Positions 12,925 to 24,610 of a stretch of DNA of 64,000 nucleotides are shown here, piece by piece. The DNA lies in the NCBI RefSeq assembly GCF_026210795.1, contig NC_089430.1:2108001-2172000 (forward strand), read 5' to 3'. Position 1 is the first letter of the stretch. Every line of letters begins with the position of its first letter. The position numbers were made by a program, and so were the translations under genes. The notes below the pieces were generated by a model. The model made no database searches. It was given only the letters and a program-made list of their open reading frames with translations, and was not told where the DNA came from. Origin of the DNA: Rhizophagus irregularis (Eukaryota > Glomeromycota > Glomeromycetes > Glomerales > Glomeraceae).

Positions 12925-13473
12925 AAATATAACATTTATAATTAAAAAAATTCTTTGATATAAATAAATTGAATTGTATGTAAAATCACTAAAATATTAC
13001 TGAATAATAAAATTTATTATAATTAGATCCTATAAAAAATCATGTTTTTGATAAGGTTTTATACAATTTTTTCTTAAAAATAATATTTCTAATCTATATA
13101 GGAATACAGAAAATGCACAATTCCATATTACAAAATGCATCATTTGCATGATTTGACCATAATTTATGCTGAATTTATATTGATTTGATCACAGAAATTA
13201 CATACTTTAAGCATAGAATTTACATGATTTGGTTAATGAATTTACTACTTAAATTACAATTATTAATATTAGTTGCATTTATATGAATTTGATTTTAATA
13301 ATATTTTATTAAATTATTAAATCAAATATAAAAATGAAAAAAAATCCTTAGTATCAATGTGATTATAATTAGCCAATAATATAAATTAATTCTTATGATT
13401 TAAAATAATGATGTAAGTTGTAATAAGTGTTTTAAAGTTAATACAGCTACAAAAAAAATGAAATCTTATAAAA

Positions 13474-14780
13474 ATTAATATTCAAGTAGAATCAACCCGC
13501 CTGAACAACTTTCAATTAATAAATGAAGTTGATTTCATTTGTCCAAAGTAGATATATTACGCTCTAAATTAAAAAAACAGAAAAGAGAGTTAATATCATT
13601 AAGAAAAATGCAATTTTCTTTAAGCACTACACCTACATTCATGAAAATTAATATTCAAGTGGTTTCAACCCACCTGAACAATTTTTAATTAATAAATGAA
13701 GTTGATTTTATTTGTCCAAAGTAAAGATATTACGCTCTAAATTAAAAAAAAAACAGAAAAGAGAGTTAATATCATTAAGAAAATGCAATTTTCTCTAAGT
13801 ACTACACCTACATTCATGAAAATTAATATTCAAGTAGAATCAACCCACCTGAACAACATTCAATTAATAAATAAAGTTGATTTCATTTGTCCAAAGTGGA
13901 TATATTACGCTCTAAATTAAAAAAACAGAAAAGATAGAGAGTTAATATCATCAAGAAAAATGCAATCTTCTCTAAGCACTACACCTATATTCATGAAAAT
14001 TAATATTCAAGTAGAATCAACCCACCTGAACAACTTTCAATTAATAAATGAAGTTGATTTTATTTGTCCAAAGTGGAGATATTACGCTCTAAATTAAAAA
14101 AAAAACAGAAAAGAGAGTTAATATCATCAAGAAAAATGCAATCTTCTCTAAGCACTACACCTATGTTCGTGAAAATTAATATTCAAGCAGAATCAACCCA
14201 CCTGAACAACTTTCAATTAATAAATGAAGTTGATTTCATTTGTCCAAAGTGGAGATATTACGCTCTAATTAAAAAAAAACAGAAAAGAGAGTTAATATCA
14301 TCAAGAAAAATGCAATCTTCTCTAAGCACTACACCTATATTCATGAAAATTAATATTCAAGAAGAATCAACCCACCTGAAAAACTTTCAATTAATAAATG
14401 AAGTTGATTTCATTTGTCCAAAGTGGAGATATTATGCTCTAAATTAAAAAAAACAGAAAAGAGAGTTAATATCATCAAGAAAAATGCAATCTTCTCTAAG
14501 CACTACACCTATATTCATGAAAATTAATATTCAAGTAGAATCAACCTGCCTGAACAACATTCAATTAATAAATGAAGTTGATTTCATTTGTCCAAAGTGG
14601 AGATATTACGCTCTAAATTAAAAAAAAACAGAAAAGAGAGTTAATATCATCAAGAAAAATGCAATCTTCCCTAAGCACTACATCTACATTCATGAAAATT
14701 AATATTCAAGTGCTTTTAACCCGCCTGAACAACTTTCAATTAATAAATAAAGTTGATTTCATTTGTCCAAAGTGGAGATT
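13474..14780. repeat. Tandem satellite, about 8 units of ~175 bp
   Basis: The word attaatattcaag recurs at 13474, 13647, 13822, 13999, 14175, 14349, 14523 and 14698, giving spacings of 173-177 bp. Units also share cacctgaacaa, gaagttgattt, gtccaaagt and cttctctaagcactac. Two neighbouring units 174 bp apart stay in one reading frame, which yields a chance 127-residue open frame at 14064-14447. Other units are out of frame, so coding is unlikely. Confidence 0.9.
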
Positions 14781-14789
14781 ATAGTGTGT

Positions 14790-16320
14790 TTGGAAAAAGA
14801 AGTTTAATTTAAAAAAATTTTATATAAAAAAAAATGTAATATAAAAATTAAGAACTGAGTTGACAAAAATTTGAAATAACATGAATTTTAAATTAATTCT
14901 TTCATTAATTATAAATTCAAGTAGTTTAAAAATAAAAATAGTAAAAAAAAATATTTTTTATGAAATATCACAGTATTTTTTAAAAGAAATACACTTATAA
15001 TTTTAATTTGTAATTATGTAATATCCAAATATTTAATCTTACAAATAGAAAAAAATGTAAAAAAAATTTTATGATGTTTTTATAAAAAAAGAAAAAATTT
15101 TAAATTTTTGAAAAAAAATTTCGTCTAACACTTTTTTAATTGATTATCACAAGATCTGCATGATCATCTATACGTTTTTAATTTTTTTAACTTATTTATT
15201 TCTTAAATAAGGGGGACTTCGTCCCCCAAGCATATCATTTGTTCATATATGCCAATTTTTGGAATTAGCACTTTTTGATTCTAAAAAACAAACTTTACCT
15301 AATTACTGGTTGCACAAAATAATAATCTATGAATAAAATTGTTAATCATATTTTTTTTAATACACCATTATTAAAATTTAAATAATCATTATAAAATTCT
15401 TGGAACAAAATTGCAAATAACTTGATGTCTATGTAAGATAAATGGATGAATTTATATTCATCCAAAAGAGAAAAATTAAGACCTATCTAATGAATCCAAA
15501 AACAAATGAATTGATTCACTGGTTGCTGAGCAAATGCATTCAATATATTTTTTTTTAATTTTTATCTTTGATTGTTGATATCACCATGCCTAGTAATGCT
15601 AAAATAAAGTACATTCTTACCTTTCAAATGAGTTTAAAATTATTTGATTAGCATATGTGAATGCCAAGATATTAATGAACTTGTTAATTGCATAAACTGA
15701 TTATTTCTTATCAAAAAAAAAATTTTAGAATCTTATTAACTTAAAAAAAATAAAAAATCTTATATTAAAGCTTATATTTTTAATATTTTATATAAAAAAA
15801 AGTAGGGAACTGAAGTTAAAATAAATAAAAAAAATAATTTTTTCTTATGAATAATAATTTTTTTTTTTACTTACTGTTTAAAATAACCACTTTATATATT
15901 TATTAATTTTTTTTAACAAAAAAGTGATTGAAAAGTGATTGAAAAAAAGAATTGGTTATTATCTTTGTTTTTGAATATAATAAAAAAAATTTTTTTATTT
16001 TCTGATAAATTTGGATTATCTGAACATATAACACATATTTAATTTAGGTTTATAAAAGTTAAATGGATAAAATTTTATGAAAAATTTAATTTTGGATTAA
16101 CTTTACTAACTGAAAGTTTCTTGAAGTTAAATCAGATGACCTTTGATTAAATATGTATTAAATTTTTTGTGAAGTTTAAAAATTGATAAGTATTGAATAA
16201 AAAGTAAAATAATTCTACAAAAAATAATATAGCATTGAACAATACAATGAGCAATTCTTGAGTGAATAATGTTCAGTAAATGTCAATAATCAGTACATAA
16301 TATTATTTTGCGTATTGTTT
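14790..16320. other. Gene-free A+T-rich interval with second G/C hairpin
   Basis: Only homopolymer-rich DNA is seen, apart from gggggacttcgtccccc at 15211-15227, a 7-bp stem with a 3-base loop and sibling of the hairpin at 12909. Confidence 0.45.
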
Positions 16321-16552
16321 AAAGCTCCTGGCCAAATGGTTCCAATTTTTATTTTTTTTGATAATGTGTCAAAATAACTCGCCATCTATCGATGCTAAAA
16401 TGATGATTTTGGCATCATTTGAAAGCTCTCAATAAGAGGATTCCAATGAGCTCTTAATCGTCTTTCTATGATCACTGGATGGTGAGTTATTACGTGAAAA
16501 CAATTCTGACCAATTAAAAAAGAATTGAAAATTGGAACTGTTCGGAGCTTTT
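16321..16552. mobile_element. Foldback MITE, ~232 bp
   Basis: The outer ends aaagctcc...ggttccaattttt and aaaattggaac...ggagcttt are inverted copies. Further in, aataactcgccatctatcgatg pairs with gatcactggatggtgagttatt read in reverse. The whole element is thus close to a perfect palindrome around about 16430. No coding capacity; target duplication not clear. Confidence 0.7.
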
Positions 16553-18200
16553 TTATTATTCAATGTTTTGATCATTGAAATGATCAATGCACTAGTATTA
16601 TTGGTTTAATTATCAATATATACAGATCACGATACAAAGTTGTTAGCAATCAGATGATCTAAATTTCATAGTGTTATTTATTGTGATTGGCCGTTGTAAT
16701 AATAAGTTGTATTCCAAAAAAGGAAGGAAGTAGGTCCTAGGCTCAATTGCCGATCGTATCTTCCTGATAATTTCATTAACCGTATCAGGTATATCACGCG
16801 TTTCACGTTACACAATTCAATTTATTTATTTATGCAGGAAGGTTATTTTTCTTAGTTATTTAGTTTCACGTAAAAAAATAAACAAATTATATGTGTTTTA
16901 TAAATTTATAAAATTTTATATGAGGACATTATGTAGACTTTATAAGAAATACAATGCCAGGTTTGTGTCTTATCGGGATTCTATCGTCAGGTTCCCTTTT
17001 TCATTTTAGTAAATATAGTACATTTAATGATATTGATTTCGTAATTCATTTCAATAACTTGAATTATTAGTGCTATCATGTATGATTGACACTAGCATGT
17101 CCATTGTAATGCCGGAATTTACCTAGTATAGGGCGCAGTATTATATTTAGTTTAGATACTTAGAAAATTTTGATTTTATTTATTTGTTGCGGTCCGCGAT
17201 GACCTTAAACTATGATGAACGTCCATGCACTTATTTTTATTTAGTTTTATTTGTTTGAGTAAAGGGGTATGTATATCACTGTTAAGATGACAATAGTAAA
17301 AAGATCGACAAAGGAAAGTGATTGTGACAAAGGAATTGTAGATCAGATAATACAATGAACTTCGGAATTGAATGATGCCGGACATCAAGAATTTTTGAAT
17401 TAATAATAAGAAGTTGATTTTGATAATTATGAAATTTAGGAGAATTACAAGTGATCAATAAGAATTTATAAAGGGAAATCGATAATGAAGTATTAAAATT
17501 AATTTTAATTTGGAATATCTAAATCGAGTAATACAGGATACGGAACTACGTGGGAACTTAAAAAGTATAAAAAGTGAATATTTTGGAATTAAAAGAGGCT
17601 TAGTATTTTATTAGAATATGGAGAAATAATCGATAAATATTAATAAGTGGTAAAATTAGTAATATTTTAATGTTTATGTCACTTTGATATTATGTTGTTA
17701 ATGAATTTATGTGAAATGATATACGAGAATTATGGATACTTAGGGGGAATTATCGCAGTTCGAAAGTTATATTTAGGATTTTGGAAATGTTATTAATGAA
17801 TTTATGAAAGGTGCTATACGGGAAATTATGTTACTTAAGGGAAACTATCGAAGTTCGGAATTGTAAATTATGAATAATGTGAATTTAGTAATGATAAAGG
17901 AATTTGGGATTAAGGAATATTAATTTTATTAGTTTATTTTAGGTTTATCTTATATTTTATTTAGCACCAGGCATGAACTCGGGATAATTTTGATTATTTT
18001 GTATATTTTGTTATTATGAATAAAGTTAACAATGTTCAATGACGTGGTGGCAAACGTGCGTAAGCATGGGCGTGTAATTACACCATATAAATTTATTTTA
18101 TTTGAATTCTGATAGTTATTAACTTTCCTTCCTTTGCTAACCGAAAATGAAGAATAAATACTAATAAAAATAAACAGTATTACTAAATGATGTAAGTTGA
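16553..18200. other. Gene-free interval
   Basis: No gene supported. The short open frames at 17176-17388 and 17950-18261 lack homology or splice context. Several related phrases (gggaattatcg...gttcg, gggaaactatcg...gttcg) near 17740 and 17840 suggest a degenerate direct repeat. Confidence 0.35.
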
Positions 18201-18204
18201 AATG

Positions 18205-18952
18205 ATTCATCTGATTACGGCACACTTTGCCGAAAGCCATTTCGCCGAAAATGATAGACATGATAGCGATTATTATTTTATAAAAATATTAATTGCGCAA
18301 TGGAAATAAAAATTTTTTATTATTCATTTATCAAATTACATCAGGAATCTTAATAAATATTCCGAATATACAAATGACAAATGTATAAAATAAAACTTAG
18401 ACGTGAAAATCCTAAAGTTCCTCTTATAGAACATACTGAAAACCATCACACCGTTAAATATATATTAAATGGATGATACACAAGCGTATATAACATTTCA
18501 TTTTTTAGTTTCTATTTATATTCTTTTGCCACGTCACCTATTTTTAAAAATTAAATAAATGTTCAAACAAAAAATTCTTTTTATTTTTGAGTGTCTTTTC
18601 TTCTATGATAATATCACTTTAATATTCAAGTAACTGATATTAATTGTTACGTAATAAATAAATAACTTTATTTTACTGAACACGTTTAAATATTCACGAA
18701 TAGCAATTATATTTGTGTTATAGTCTTCTAATAACATATAATACTTGTATGCACAAAATATTTATATAATATGTATTTATATATATAGTTTTTTTTAAAA
18801 AAAAACAAAACTTTCTTCAATTAATTAAAAAATCAAAAACTTCAAAATCATATAGGCTAATGTTCAAATCTATTTCTGATCATGAAATTTACCAATATAA
18901 GACTTCTTTCTATTCGGTGAAACGGCTTTCGGCGAAATGTCCGGATGAAATG
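18205..18952. mobile_element. TIR element, ~750 bp, non-autonomous
   Basis: The left arm near 18223-18249 (cactttgccgaaagcc, then atttcgccgaa) is matched in reverse by the right arm near 18913-18939 (ttcggtgaaacggctttcggcgaaatg) with few differences. Just outside, ttcatc on the left and gatgaa on the right extend the symmetry. The interior is A+T-rich without a transposase. It fits a non-autonomous DNA transposon. Confidence 0.6.
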
Positions 18953-19584
18953 GAAATGAGAATTTAGTATTATTTACTATAGAATCATTTTGGAAAATGA
19001 TGTTAGTTGATTTATCATTAACCTATTACGTTATATTTTTTTTAAAGTAAATATGATAAACACGCTTTAATTACATGCTTTTCATATGTATAATGGATGA
19101 TGTCTGCTGACCCTAACGCTGTCCGCTTGGTCACGTGTTCGTGCATAACTCCGCATAACTTTGCCAAACCTGACTGGAAAATGTCCTGTCGGGAAGAGAA
19201 ATCGTGCCGCATCCGATCACTTTCTTTCAGACTTAGAATTATTTCCTTTTTAAATTCAAGTGCAATGAATATTAAATTAAAAATAATATAATTTTGACGA
19301 GAGTTCTTTTTGTTTCATATAATGAAAGGTAAAATCATTTCTGATCAGTAGATCAGTCCATAATAAACCCATTTTGGTATAATTAGTTATTAAGGGGTAA
19401 AATTTCAAAAAGTGTTGAATATAGGTTTGAGTTTTAGCATTATTTACTCATATCCATTCGTAATATTCGTAATATTTCAGTTCTATCCAAACAGGGATCT
19501 CTAAACATGTTATTAAATTATACAAATAATGGATGCCTAATATGAATATGATAATCTTTTTCTTATACTCTCAATTCTAAAATG

Positions 19585-19592
19585 TATAAATA
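19585..19592 (+). promoter_or_regulatory. TATA box of the secreted-protein gene
   Basis: tataaata lies about 80 bases upstream of the ATG at 19666, a spacing usual for the TATA-bearing genes of this window. Confidence 0.5.
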
Positions 19593-19665
19593 AACTAACA
19601 GAATCACAACTTCCCATGATAGTTATTTTTTTTTCTAATTTCATTATACAAACAACTCATTAATC

Positions 19666-20310
19666 ATGAAACTTATAGTTTTTATTATTGTATTATTTCT
19701 TATGTTCTTCAAAACTTTTGCTTTTGTAACTTACGGCGATTGTGATAGTAAGCTATCTAAAAAAAAACTTTTCTTTATTTATTCAAGATAGCTAATTTAA
19801 TAATTAATTCTTTTTTTTTATACTTACGCTATTCTATTATAATAAAAAGATGATGGAAGTATTGTATCAGAAATTATATTTCCGGCTGCAGGGGTGGTCC
19901 GATTACAATTAGTTCAGCCAGATAAAAGAGATGATCCTAATCTTTACCCATGTTGTTTGCAACAGGGCGTAATGTTACTTGAAAATTATATGATTTATAA
20001 AGATGATGGCTCAAAAGATCCACTTTTTACTTTTGTGGGAGATCGTACATGGGTAAATGGGTACGATGGGAGTAATATCTTACAAAAAGATGATGATTGT
20101 GATAGGAGTAGTTTTAAATGTGATCAACTTTATGAAGGAGACTACGCATATACACGATTTGACAATTTTGATGCTTCAAAATTAACTCCGGGAGATGCAA
20201 TTATAGTGTCAATGACTACATATTCTCATTGTTATTATGCCTCTGAAACAATTTGCGTAGGCTCTTGCAAGCCTTTATTCCATATGCATTATTGGCCACT
20301 ACCCAATTAA
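19666..20310 (+). CDS. Small secreted cysteine-rich protein, candidate effector
   Basis: Two exons, 19666-19747 and 19850-20310, joined by a gtaag/aaaag intron that keeps the frame; 180 residues. The first ~19 residues (MKLIVFIIVLFLMFFKTFA) form a typical hydrophobic signal peptide. The mature part has eight cysteines (YGDC, YPCC, DDDC, FKC, SHC, TIC, GSC), an even number consistent with disulphides, and no transmembrane segment. It ends in HMHYWPLPN. I recognise no family. Secretion into the apoplast or symbiotic interface and an effector role are inference from size, signal peptide and cysteine content. A TATA box lies upstream, and no neighbour suggests a pathway. A minus-strand reading over the same place is weaker. 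Confidence 0.75.
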
Positions 20311-20659
20311 TCTTTATAAAATTAGGTGTATGATTAATTAATTTAATTTTCGTGTTAAAAGGTTTGATTACAATGTATTATCATCATTTTTGATATCCTG
20401 ATTCTTTTTTATCGCAACGAAATATGAAAATTATTATAAAAACATATATATATATATATATATCAATAAATTATAGGCTTTTTATTCATCCAATTAAAAT
20501 TTCATACATAAGCATTGTAAAAATCTACAAATCTAAAATATTTAAGGTCGGATAAGTGATACCAACTTAATTGATGAGTTTTAACATAATTATAATTAAG
20601 GCAAAAAACCAACTTTCTTGAAATCCCATGTAAGAAACGCAGTTTTGGAATATTCGAGG

Positions 20660-20919
20660 TATACATGTTGCCGAAACTCAGCAATTACGGCATAATTTCA
20701 GGTTTCAGTTTCGTCCAGTCATTCCCGAAAGTCGAAATTCAGGCCGAAATTGTCTGGCCAGCACTATACATTTTGGCCTACATTATAAATTTTGTGTAGC
20801 CTATTCTATGTCACGTGATTTACAACTCTGGCAAATTTGCCCAGAATTACCAAATAATTTCGGCCATGTTTAAATTTCGGCTTCGGCCATATTTTCGGAA
20901 AATTTCGGCAACATGTATG
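20660..20919. mobile_element. hAT-like MITE, 260 bp
   Basis: Perfect 16-bp inverted ends atacatgttgccgaaa (20661-20676) and tttcggcaacatgtat (20903-20918) are bordered by the 8-bp direct repeat attcgagg at 20652-20659 and 20920-20927. An 8-bp target duplication is characteristic of hAT transposons. The interior is rich in ttcggcc and gccgaaat words and has no open frame. Confidence 0.8.
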
Positions 20920-21379
20920 ATTCGAGGCGATGCTCCGATTGTTACACGAATTACAAATTTAATCAGTTTTTTGCAAATAAACCTAAGTAAATAATAAATA
21001 ATTACGGCATGTAAAATAATATTTTGAAGATATTTAACATGGCTTTAGACACTTTCACTTACGTGAATAAAAAATAGAGCCGTGTGAAGCTTACATTATG
21101 TAGCCAATACAGTAATAATGGAAATGAATTATTTGTCATTTTTATTCAGTAACCTTTACACTCTTAGGTAACGTTTGGTATTCCACGGCTCTTATCCAAG
21201 GAGTCTTCGAAAGATTCAAAGTTATTGGTAATTTAGTCGAATTGCCTAGGTTACTTTTTTGTGAAATCTTATCTTACAAAGCACCCTGCGGTAGTTACTA
21301 TGGCACTTTGGTAACACATACGGGTTAATCGGGGTTATGTCAATTTATGACAATACCAAATTATCGTTTGATAAATCAC

Positions 21380-22235
21380 AGATAAAGCATGTGATATTTA
21401 TCCAATATTTATACATTACACGAGACTTGTCGAGCGAAGAAATTTTGCGCCTTGAAGGCTCCTTCCAAAGCGAATTTTTTGAAAAAATAAAATAATAATA
21501 ATAATAATAATAATAAAATTAATTAATTCGATTGGTTTTGATACGAAATCTCGAAAATCATTTGAACGATATAATGACTTGTCGGGAGTTGAGATTTTGG
21601 ATTGTCGAGATTTTGTTGTCAATCTTGTGTTAGTCGTGCAAGTGGCTGTCAAGATTTTGATCAGATATCAATTCGATTAATATTAAATCCAATTTGTAGT
21701 AATATTATATCTTTAAATTTAACTCAAATACTCAATATAGAAAGCTTTTAATTAAGTATAATTCCACTTGATTTAAATAAATAAAATAATAAGGATGTTA
21801 AAAATATACAAAATTTTTTCTTGAAATTTCATGTACGTTCATAATATTACCAATAATATTTTCAAATGTTTCAAATGATTTCATCTTGTCATTAAAGGTC
21901 CGAATTTTTCAACATAACTGACGATCAACAATAATTTTTTGATTCATGGTTTTATGTGACATAGATGTTCGATCGATCGTTCCGACCAGTAGATTTTTTA
22001 GGTAATAGCTTAGAGAATTTTATATAATTTTTTATCAAACTAATAAACGAGGAACTGGTCAATTATGTTTATCGCAACTACTGTATTACACTATCACATA
22101 CACATATCACAAATCATATAACACAAATTAATCTATTATTTGCTATTTTTTATATAATCACTTTATTATAATTTCATTGATAATCAATCTTGTTCCCCTA
22201 AGAAAATTAATAATTACTTATTAATACTTTCATAG
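21380..22235. repeat. Segmental duplication, flank of gene copy 2
   Basis: This is the intact counterpart of about 1925-3226. Here the flank runs directly into the last exon of the gene at 22236-24610. A (taa) microsatellite occurs at about 21487-21515. There is no gene of its own. Confidence 0.7.
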
Positions 22236-24610
22236 CTAATGGTGAGATTTTTTGGATTTTTTATTCAATTTATAATTCCAAGCATTATACCAAAGATGTT
22301 GGTTTGGTACCATTGGAATATCTCCTTTAACTTTCAATGTATTGATCCAATTTTTAAGTGGTGTCTCACCATTATGTTTTAAAGTTGGTTTCAAATAATC
22401 CAATACATATTTAAATAATAAATCACCAGTAAGATCAGGGATTTCAAGTAAACTAGCAACATAATCAGCTGATTTAGCTTCAACACATCTTGATTTCCAA
22501 ACATCTTGTCCTACTCCCCAACTACTACCACTACTTGCGTCAATTGCAAGTACAAATGTATTCTTAGAGGTAAGATTTAAAAATTTTGAACAGTAACTTT
22601 CATAATAAGGATGAATGTTCAATGGATCTATAAATGAAAAATTAGACAAATTTCTGAAATAAAAATTGAAATGTGGTTTATGATTAGCATCAATTTATTG
22701 TAAAAATAATATAATTATTCTTGATAAATAGAAAGCATACCTTTTTTTATTATTTTCATCAACACTTAAATTAAATAATTGTTTAAATACTAAGTAAGTA
22801 TAAATAAATAAAATACATAAAATAAAAAAATAATTTATTAATAAATTCTACCTTAAGATTTCCATGTCATTAGTAGGTAAGATTACAACAGATGCTGTCC
22901 AATCAGCAGATGGAGTGCAAACTTCCTCAGTGATAGATATACACACAGTTGTAATAATAGCTGTTACTGATATGTCATCATTTACAGGAGAAGTAATCTT
23001 AATTCCAGTTCTTTCAATTTCAACTTCAGAACCACGATTATCAATCTCAAATTCATCAAATGAAGAAATTGTTTTGGTATATGGACGAATAGACTCAAAA
23101 ATAGCTTGAGTTTCTGGATCAAGTAATATTATATCTGGCTTTTTTTGTTTTATAGGAAATTTCTCAATTATATTATTAGCAATTGATAATAAATCTTTAT
23201 CAAGGTTTGAAAGTCGAGGATAATTATCAATTGCAAATTTACGATACCAGCCTTTAGTTAATGTAGTACAGATCCTAACAAGTGCCGATTTATAAGAATT
23301 TTCTTGATTATTGGAGATCATTGGAATAAGATATCTTTCAAGTGCAATAGCCATTGCTTCTTCTTTAACACAATTAATTTTTGTTTGATAGTCAAGTTTT
23401 TCAAAAAGTGATTTTTTTATCCACGCTTTAGACTATATTTTAATTATTTAATTAAGCAATTAGTTTTTGAATAAAATTTTAATTAAAACACAATAATCTT
23501 TATTAAGTTCCTTAAACTTTATACCTGGTCATCCTTTAAGCCTTGGTAAATCGGATGATCGCCATATTTAACGAGTTCATGTAAATCATCATGAGGAACA
23601 CGTGTTTGTACAAAAAGATTATCTTCATTTTCTAAGAAATCTTCATTGGACATATTTAAATTGATATGTGCACCTGGATTACCTCGTATAATTTCAGTTT
23701 CTTTAATACGAGTTTTCAACATAAGTTCAATTAATTCATCACGTTGTGGACTACATAGTGGTTGAATTGGTGAAACTTTATTATAATCTAATAAAATTCT
23801 CAACCAATGTAAATCTGAGATATTTTTATAAAAATCTTCTGGCCAATAAATATGAGATGTTTTCAAAGCTTCAAGGATTTTCAATGGAGCAACAATACAT
23901 AAATAATTTGACAATAATGGAAGTATTGTTTTATCTTCAATATTACGACATAATTCTAAAATCATTAGAGCACTTATTTTTGGTTTAGGATCATCAAACA
24001 TTTCAAATTCAATTTTATTGATTTCATCATCATCTTGTGTATTGCCCTTATTATCATCATCCTTATTATTTTCAGAATTTTCAGAATCATCATCATTATT
24101 ATTTTCAGAATTCTCAGAATCATCATCAAAATTATATCTCTTAAAATAACGTCTGTAACGTCTGTAATATTGATCATCATCCTTATCACTTTCATCTTCA
24201 TCATCACTCTCTTCTTTATTCAAACTCATAATTAATTTCATGTTCCTGAGATCCACTTTCTCAGAGACAAGTTCAATATCAAAACTAATAGATTTTTCAT
24301 CTGTAGATTGATCAATATACTCTCCAACAAGTTTTAGACCACCTCCTGGATAATGAATTAATTTTATTTTTCTAAAAGTTGCAATAGATTCTTCAACTTT
24401 ATTAATAAATAAAGTTGTTTGTGAAGGAGTTGCCACCAAATCCCAATCATTAGGTTCACGGAAAGAAGAATTATGCCATTTTGTAGCACGTGACCCAATA
24501 AGAACAGGATAACCTATAAGAGGAGTGTTATCTTCATTCTTGGCAATATTATTTAAAATAGTTAATATTTTTTTACAATTATCAGCAAGGATTATTTGAG
24601 GGTTACTCAT
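22236..24610 (-). CDS. Nucleotidyltransferase-fold-like protein, copy 2
   Basis: Exons 24610-23525, 23432-22852, 22764-22741 and 22653-22236 give 702 residues, with borders exactly matching copy 1. GS is at residues 39-40, DWD at 55-57 and DIE at 111-113, the three carboxylates expected of a nucleotidyltransferase core; the substrate is unknown. Unlike copy 1, an acidic low-complexity insert (residues ~130-195) contains a repeated DDDSENSENN unit. The third exon again encodes eight residues but is Asn/Lys-rich (DENNKK) where copy 1 is acidic. The conserved C-terminal part includes SADYVASLLEIPDLTGDLLF and a WYNAWN motif of unknown role. Because its 3' flank is uninterrupted, this copy probably shows the ancestral C-terminus. 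Confidence 0.78.

Noticed and set aside
14064-14447. 127-residue open frame
   Set aside because: It is two satellite units that happen to be 174 bp apart; other units shift frame.
19097-19291. 64-residue frame MMSADPNAVRL...
   Set aside because: No homology, splice context or codon bias to support it.
23974-24235. Ile/Met-rich frames on both strands
   Set aside because: Shadows of the acidic repeat in the nucleotidyltransferase-like gene.
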